Source: CAYZUC01 sp964481705 (GTDB lineage: Bacteria; Bacillota; Clostridia; Lachnospirales; Lachnospiraceae). Taken from it: a DNA stretch of 10,843 nt. The translations under genes and the position numbers were made by a program. How positions within the stretch are numbered: the first letter of the stretch is position 1; each line of letters begins with the position of its first letter. The notes under the pieces are model-generated. The model worked only from the letters and a program-made list of their open reading frames with translations, ran no database searches and was not told where the DNA came from. Positions 7,135 to 10,843 of the stretch are shown in pieces. The stretch is taken from positions 1 to 10,843 of the forward strand of contig CAYZUC010000094.1 in the NCBI GenBank assembly GCA_964481705.1, written 5' to 3'.

Positions 7135-7167
7135 CGTGAAACATTAAAGTAATAAGGTCGTGAAACA
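7135..7167 (+). promoter_or_regulatory. Two parS half-sites between parS 2 and the parA promoter
   Basis: CGTGAAACA, the right half of parS, recurs at 7135-7143 and 7159-7167 without a matching left half. The first copy shares 14 bases (CGTGAAACATTAAA) with the right side of parS 2 (7099-7112). They may be weak ParB contacts or decayed full sites. Confidence 0.6.
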
Positions 7168-7223
7168 CAATAGATACAGGATTCTGGAGAACAAACTAAT
7201 CTTAGGATACTTATATTATTAAG

Positions 7224-7252
7224 TGGAAATAGAATGGTTTCTGTGGTATGAT
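7224..7252 (+). promoter_or_regulatory. Probable promoter of parA-parB
   Basis: TGGAAA (7224-7229) as -35 and TATGAT (7247-7252) as -10 are separated by 17 bases. TG at 7244-7245 gives an extended -10. Transcription would start near 7259, about 28 bases before parA, and the half-sites lie some 55-90 bases upstream of the -35. The remainder of the 219-base gap (7068-7286) holds the parS elements and nothing else that I recognise. Confidence 0.5.
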
Positions 7253-7286
7253 ATAGATTACCCGAAATGAAAGGAAGAGTATACAA

Positions 7287-8054
7287 ATGGGAAGAGTAAT
7301 TGCAATAACGAATCAAAAAGGTGGAGTTGGAAAGACCACCACTTCAATAAATCTATCCGCATGTCTTGCAAAAAAGAAAAAGAAAGTCTTAGTAATTGAT
7401 ATAGATCCCCAAGGAAATACAACAAGTGGTTATGGAATAGAAAAGAATGAAATTGAAAATACGATTTATGAATTACTGCTTGGAGAGTGTTCTATTAATG
7501 ACTGTATTCTGAAAGATGTGATTGAAGGAATTGATATCTTACCATCCAACGTTAATTTGTCTGCAGCTGAAATCGAGTTGATTGGTGTAGATAAAAAAGA
7601 ATACATTTTAAAGAATGAAGTTGACTGGGTAAAAGATAATTATGATTATATCATTATCGATTGTCCTCCATCACTTAGCCAATTAACCGTAAATGCATTA
7701 ACTACAGCAGATACAGTTTTGGTTCCTATTCAATGTGAGTATTATGCACTGGAAGGATTAAGTCAGTTAATACATACGGTAAATCTGGTAAAAGAACGAC
7801 TGAACCCAGATCTTGATATGGAAGGAGTTGTATTTACCATGTACGATTCCAGAACAAATCTTTCTACTCAGGTAGTCGACAATGTAAAAAATCATTTGAA
7901 ACAGAATGTTTACAAGACAATAATTCCGAGAAATATTCGTCTTGCGGAAGCTCCCAGTTACGGAATTCCGATTACACTATATGATCCAAAATCAGTTGGA
8001 GCGGAGAGTTATATGCAACTGGCAGAAGAAGTAATTAACAGAAAGGAAGGTTAA
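7287..8054 (+). CDS. parA: Chromosome partitioning ATPase ParA (Soj)
   Basis: This 255-residue protein is a ParA/Soj ATPase without an N-terminal DNA-binding extension, so it is the short chromosomal type. The deviant Walker A box KGGVGKTTT is at 11-19, with the signature lysine at Lys11. VIDIDPQGNTT (36-46) is the A' motif, and YIIIDCPPSL (121-130) is Walker B. It binds nucleoid DNA as an ATP dimer and is released when ParB stimulates hydrolysis, which helps separate origins. In Bacillus Soj also controls DnaA. AAGGAAG (7271-7277) precedes the ATG. parB follows after five bases, so the two are an operon, and the parS sites upstream complete the ParABS system. Confidence 0.97.
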   Translation: MGRVIAITNQKGGVGKTTTSINLSACLAKKKKKVLVIDIDPQGNTTSGYGIEKNEIENTIYELLLGECSINDCILKDVIEGIDILPSNVNLSAAEIELIGVDKKEYILKNEVDWVKDNYDYIIIDCPPSLSQLTVNALTTADTVLVPIQCEYYALEGLSQLIHTVNLVKERLNPDLDMEGVVFTMYDSRTNLSTQVVDNVKNHLKQNVYKTIIPRNIRLAEAPSYGIPITLYDPKSVGAESYMQLAEEVINRKEG

Positions 8055-8059
8055 TTCAT

Positions 8060-8971
8060 ATGGCAGCCAAAGTGAGAGGGTTAGGAAAAGGATTGGATGC
8101 GATGATTCCACCAAAGGAATTATCAGTAGAAAAGAAGAGTACAAAAAAGGAAGAAGTAAAATCCGATGTAGAAAGTAGTTCTCCTACACTTGTGAAGATT
8201 ACAAAAGTGGAACCAAATAGAGAACAGCCAAGGAAAAACTTTGATGAAGATGCATTATTAGAGTTGGCAGAGTCCATTAAGCAGTTTGGATTATTGCAAC
8301 CTATCCTTGTTCAAAAAAGAGATGGATATTATGAGATAATTGCTGGTGAGAGAAGATGGCGTGCTGCTAAGTTAGCAGGTCTGAAAGAGGTACCTGTAAT
8401 TATTCGGGAATATACGGAGCAGGAAATTGTTGAAATCTCCTTGATCGAAAATATTCAACGTGAAAACTTAAATCCAATTGAAGAGGCTATGGCATATAAG
8501 AGACTCCTTACAGAGTTTAATTTAAAACACGACGAGTTAGCAGAAAGAGTTTCCAAGAACCGTACTACAATTACCAATTCTATGAGGCTCTTGAAATTAA
8601 ATGATGAAGTTCAACAGATGATAATTAATGAGATGATTTCACCTGGACATGCGAGAGCTTTGTTATCTGTAGAAGATCTGGAACAGCAGCTCAATTTAGC
8701 ATGTAAGATATTTGATGAGAAGCTTTCTGTTCGTGATACAGAGAAATTGGTAAAAGGTTTGAACAAACCAGTTAAAGAAAAGAAAGTGACTCCCGAAGTA
8801 CTTCAGCTCATTTATAATGAAATCGAAGATAAAGTTCGGACTTCATTAGGAGTCAAGGTTAATGTAGTTGCGAAGGATGAACAAAAAGGAAAGATTGAAT
8901 TAGAGTATTTCTCTCAAGAAGAATTGGAGAGAATTGTACATCTATTAACATCGGTAAGTCAAGAAAAGTAA
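8060..8971 (+). CDS. parB: Chromosome partitioning protein ParB (Spo0J), CTP-dependent DNA clamp
   Basis: The 303-residue protein has every ParB part. The N-terminal peptide VRGLGKGLDAMIP (5-17) is the kind that stimulates ParA ATPase. The CTP-binding domain has PREQPRK-like EPNREQPRKNF (51-61), GERRWRA (96-102) and ENIQRENLNPIEEA (130-143). A helix-turn-helix that reads parS covers about 155-180, followed by ISPGHARALL (193-202). The C-terminal dimer domain covers about 245-303. ParB loads at parS, closes as a CTP-bound clamp, spreads along DNA, and recruits SMC/condensin in related bacteria. AAGGAAGG (8043-8050) lies nine bases before ATG. Length is normal. The presence of only one ParB-like gene here, with no noc, is noteworthy for this locus. 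Confidence 0.97.
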   Translation: MAAKVRGLGKGLDAMIPPKELSVEKKSTKKEEVKSDVESSSPTLVKITKVEPNREQPRKNFDEDALLELAESIKQFGLLQPILVQKRDGYYEIIAGERRWRAAKLAGLKEVPVIIREYTEQEIVEISLIENIQRENLNPIEEAMAYKRLLTEFNLKHDELAERVSKNRTTITNSMRLLKLNDEVQQMIINEMISPGHARALLSVEDLEQQLNLACKIFDEKLSVRDTEKLVKGLNKPVKEKKVTPEVLQLIYNEIEDKVRTSLGVKVNVVAKDEQKGKIELEYFSQEELERIVHLLTSVSQEK

Positions 8972-9017
8972 GTATAGCATTTTCGTGTGCTTGAGAAATG
9001 TGAAAGAGGAAAAGAAA

Positions 9018-9791
9018 ATGACCAGTAATATTTTCAATTATATCGGCATTGGTAACCTGGACCCGGCAATCTTCCTTATTGTCTTCCTGGTTCTGATTAT
9101 ATGTCTTTTTGTATTAGTTATTGTTCAGTTTAATAAAATAAATAAACTGAAGAAGACTTATGAGAAATTTATGAGTGGAAGAAATGTGAAAAGTATGGAG
9201 AAAGAAATCATGGGTCTTTTTGAGGATATTGATTTCTTGAAAAATGCATTTAATCAGAATTCTGACTCTATTAATGATATTCGAAAGAATTTGATGCTTA
9301 CCTATCAAAAAGTAGGAATCATACGATATGATGCTTTTCACGAAATGGGAGGAAAGCTTAGTTTTAGTATAGCATTATTAAATGATCAGAATGATGGATT
9401 CATTTTAAATTCTGTTCATAGTACAGAGGGATGTTATACTTATACAAAGGAAATTGTCGCTGGAGAGTCTTTCATTAGTCTAGGAGACGAAGAGCGTGAA
9501 GCTTTGAATAAGGCAAAGGATTGCAATAAGTCCCAAAAGGAAAAAATCGCGAAGGACAAAACAGGAAAAGAAAAAGAGAAGAATTCTCGAGAGGGAAAAA
9601 CGCAGGTTGTAAGTAGCAAATCCATTCATATTAGAGATGCCTCCGAAGAGGACCTGATTCCAAATAAGCAGATTAAAAAGGAATTTAAGACAAAAGAAGA
9701 ACATAAGAGCAAAGAAGAATACAAGAGTAAAGAAGAATACAAGAGTAAAGAAGATATGCTAAAGGAAATAAAGAGTATCAGCAATATGTGA
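9018..9791 (+). CDS. Membrane-anchored DUF4446 family protein
   Basis: The 257-residue protein begins with a single hydrophobic helix (about 15-37, AIFLIVFLVLIICLFVLVIV). A coiled region follows (about 38-90). The core VGIIRYDAFHEMGGKLSFSIALL (about 100-122) with SVHSTEGCYTYTKEIVAGES is the part I recognise as DUF4446. The C-terminal ~100 residues are very rich in Lys and Glu and end in a six-residue repeat; that tail looks disordered and is probably lineage-specific. ATG 9018 is preferred over GTG 8985 because AGAGGA (9005-9010) lies seven bases upstream and the helix then sits close to the N-terminus. The function is unknown. DUF4446 genes often follow parB in Firmicutes, which suggests, but does not show, a link to segregation or the cell envelope. 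Confidence 0.85.
   Translation: MTSNIFNYIGIGNLDPAIFLIVFLVLIICLFVLVIVQFNKINKLKKTYEKFMSGRNVKSMEKEIMGLFEDIDFLKNAFNQNSDSINDIRKNLMLTYQKVGIIRYDAFHEMGGKLSFSIALLNDQNDGFILNSVHSTEGCYTYTKEIVAGESFISLGDEEREALNKAKDCNKSQKEKIAKDKTGKEKEKNSREGKTQVVSSKSIHIRDASEEDLIPNKQIKKEFKTKEEHKSKEEYKSKEEYKSKEDMLKEIKSISNM
9687..9755 (+). repeat. 18-base in-frame tandem repeat (K-x-K-E-E-[HY])
   Basis: About 3.8 copies of an 18-base unit such as AAGAGTAAAGAAGAATAC encode KTKEEH, KSKEEY, KSKEEY, KSKED. Copies 3 and 4 agree over their first 14 bases, and copies 2 and 3 differ by one, so expansion looks recent. The repeat lies in the charged tail of the DUF4446 protein. Confidence 0.85.
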
Positions 9792-9802
9792 CACTCGTGT
9801 CA
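9789..9802 (+). promoter_or_regulatory. Inverted repeat over the DUF4446 stop codon
   Basis: TGACAC-TC-GTGTCA is a perfect inverted repeat whose first three bases are the stop codon. As RNA it can form only a 5-bp stem with a 4-base loop and is not followed by T residues. It could be a protein-binding site or chance. Confidence 0.3.
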
Positions 9803-9828
9803 TAATAAATTAGTCGGGAGATCATCTT

Positions 9829-10710
9829 ATGCATAGATATTTGAGAGCCATAGGATTTAGTGAGATTACATCAAAAAAACAAATGAAGGAGATTATCTTT
9901 CAAGTCATAAACAAAGAGACAAAGAAACAATATGTGTCTCGATCAGACGAGACGATAACTGCAGAATTCCAAAAGGAATTTGCAGACTCAATGGGTATTG
10001 CGGTTTGTGGTGATTATAGTGAGGATTTTGATTTCGAATATGAATACTGTTATCCCTACTTTGTAGGCGGGAATATCAGTTCCGGAGAAGACATTTCTGT
10101 AGAAAGACACTCTGATAAGGAATCATATGCCGGTATATGTGAAGACTTGAAGGTTGGAGTATCTTTGATTTTCTATTTAGAGAATCGTATGGATTATATT
10201 CTGGAACAGGAAAGAGGTAATCTTCCATCACAGAATACTACGGTGAATCTTTCCGGTTTGTCTCTTCAGGGAAGTATCATGCTTCCGTTAAAAAAGAATG
10301 AGAAGGAAGCAAAGAAAACAGAGAAGGCATCTATCACAAGAAGCCATCTGCTTGCTGCTGCGCGTCAAGGTGATGAAGAGGCCATTGAGAGTCTGACGAT
10401 GGAGGACATCGATACGTATTCCACTATTTCCAGAAGAATTCTGAACGAAGATGTATTTAGTTTGGTGGATACTTATTTTATGCCATTTGGGATTGAATGT
10501 GATCAATATTCCATTCTTGGAGAAATTGTAGAATGTCGTATGACAGAAAATAGTTTGACACAAGAGCAAATTTATATTATAACTTTAAATTGTAATGATT
10601 TAATTCTTGATGTTTGTATTAACAAGAAAGACCTGATTGGAGAGCCGTTACCGAAGAGAAGATTTAAGGGCACCATTTGGATGCAAGGTCATATTAATTT
10701 TCAAAAGTAA
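9829..10710 (+). CDS. DUF3881-like protein of unknown function
   Basis: The 293-residue protein begins MHRYLRAIGFSEI and contains GDYSEDFDFEYEYCYPYFVG (about 61-80), LSGLSLQGSIMLPL, AARQGDEEAIESLTMEDID, and EDVFSLVDTYFMPFGIECDQYSILGEI near residue 225. The opening and this late block match my memory of DUF3881, found mainly in Lachnospiraceae. There is no signal peptide or membrane segment, so it is probably cytoplasmic. It is acidic in the first half, with a short Lys-rich break (KKNEKEAKKTEK, about 155-166). No catalytic motif is recognised. GGGAG (9816-9820) lies eight bases before ATG. It follows the DUF4446 gene by 37 bases and is probably cotranscribed. Confidence 0.8.
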   Translation: MHRYLRAIGFSEITSKKQMKEIIFQVINKETKKQYVSRSDETITAEFQKEFADSMGIAVCGDYSEDFDFEYEYCYPYFVGGNISSGEDISVERHSDKESYAGICEDLKVGVSLIFYLENRMDYILEQERGNLPSQNTTVNLSGLSLQGSIMLPLKKNEKEAKKTEKASITRSHLLAAARQGDEEAIESLTMEDIDTYSTISRRILNEDVFSLVDTYFMPFGIECDQYSILGEIVECRMTENSLTQEQIYIITLNCNDLILDVCINKKDLIGEPLPKRRFKGTIWMQGHINFQK

Positions 10711-10713
10711 ATA

Positions 10714-10755
10714 CACCAACACAGTAGTGGTGATAGGCCTTCCCTTCTAAGGCTT
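10714..10755 (+). other. Two hairpins directly after the DUF3881-like gene
   Basis: CACCA (10714-10718) pairs with TGGTG (10728-10732) around a 9-base loop. AGGCCTT (10735-10741) pairs with AAGGCTT (10749-10755), including one G-T pair, around a 7-base loop. No T run follows either, so neither is a standard terminator. Confidence 0.5.
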
Positions 10756-10811
10756 AACTCTGTTCCTTTAGTTAAATGGATATAACATGCCCCTCCTAAG
10801 GTTCAACTATG
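10744..10811 (+). repeat. Imperfect 19-base direct repeat, 49-base period
   Basis: CTTCTAAGGCTTAACTCTG (10744-10762) and CTCCTAAGGTTCAACTATG (10793-10811) share 15 of 19 bases. CTAAGG occurs a third time at 10820-10825. The second copy covers the anticodon-loop region of the tRNA-like element, so the first copy may be a decayed tRNA-like relative. Confidence 0.5.
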
Positions 10812-10829
10812 GTTATACCCTAAGGAATG
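10762..10829 (+). pseudogene. tRNA-Arg(CCU)-like element lacking a T arm
   Basis: The 5' half is tRNA-like in detail. GTTCCTT (10762-10768) pairs with AAGGAAT (10822-10828) as a 7-bp acceptor stem with one G-T pair. TA follows, then the D stem GTTA/TAAC around AATGGATA, then a 7-base loop CTCCTAA with anticodon CCT (10795-10797, arginine AGG codons). From memory, the D arm and anticodon loop closely match bacterial tRNA-Arg(CCU). However, only two of five anticodon-stem pairs form, and just 22 bases separate that loop from the acceptor strand instead of 27 or more. No T stem can be drawn, although TTCAACT resembles a T loop placed too early. No CCA is encoded. The same bases can instead form one long hairpin. 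A damaged tRNA gene, a tRNA remnant or a regulatory mimic are all possible. Confidence 0.5.
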
Positions 10830-10843
10830 AAAAAGGGTAAAGG

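Noticed and set aside
8985..9017. GTG 8985 as start of the DUF4446 gene
   Set aside because: No ribosome binding site precedes it. ATG 9018 has AGAGGA at seven bases.
1..10843. Replication origin, mobile element, CRISPR or defence system
   Set aside because: No cluster of TTATCCACA DnaA boxes, no transposase or integrase, no spaced repeats, and no toxin-antitoxin or nuclease genes were seen. The gene order is ordinary origin-proximal core.

Overview
The window looks like the origin-proximal core of a low-GC, Gram-positive (Firmicutes/Clostridia) chromosome, most likely from the Lachnospiraceae. The evidence is the gene order (rnpA-yidD-yidC-khpB, then mnmE-mnmG-rsmG, then parA-parB), AT-rich codon use, AGGAGG-type ribosome binding sites, consensus parS sites, and a DUF4446 gene followed by a DUF3881-like gene, which I associate with that family. 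All genes run on the + strand. In this arrangement rpmH, dnaA and oriC are expected just left of position 1; none of them is in the window.

Region 1 (1-2436): the 3' end of rnpA overlaps yidD by ATGA. A TTG-started yidC and khpB/jag follow, and a hairpin terminator closes the operon. These genes link tRNA 5' processing (RNase P), membrane protein insertion (YidC, YidD) and an RNA-binding regulator (KhpB).

Region 2 (2437-6537): a 105-base leader with a hairpin precedes mnmE, mnmG and rsmG, which are tightly spaced or overlapping. MnmE and MnmG jointly modify the wobble uridine of certain tRNAs. RsmG methylates 16S rRNA.

Region 3 (6582-8971): a small coiled-coil gene of unknown function sits where many Bacilli carry noc. 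Its last codons contain a parS site. A second, perfect parS and two parS half-sites follow, then a plausible promoter and parA-parB. This is a self-contained chromosome segregation module with its centromere directly upstream of its own operon.

Region 4 (8972-10843): a membrane-anchored DUF4446 protein with a short Lys/Glu repeat tail, a DUF3881-like protein, then a structured, gene-free end of 133 bases. That end holds several hairpins and a 68-nt sequence whose 5' half reads like tRNA-Arg(CCU) but whose T arm is missing.

No mobile element, CRISPR array or defence system is visible. The most interesting signals are the graded parS array, replacement of the conserved groove arginine of YidC by tyrosine plus a large extra loop in that protein, the unknown coiled-coil gene, and the aberrant tRNA-like element. 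All calls come from reading the sequence; no database search was possible.
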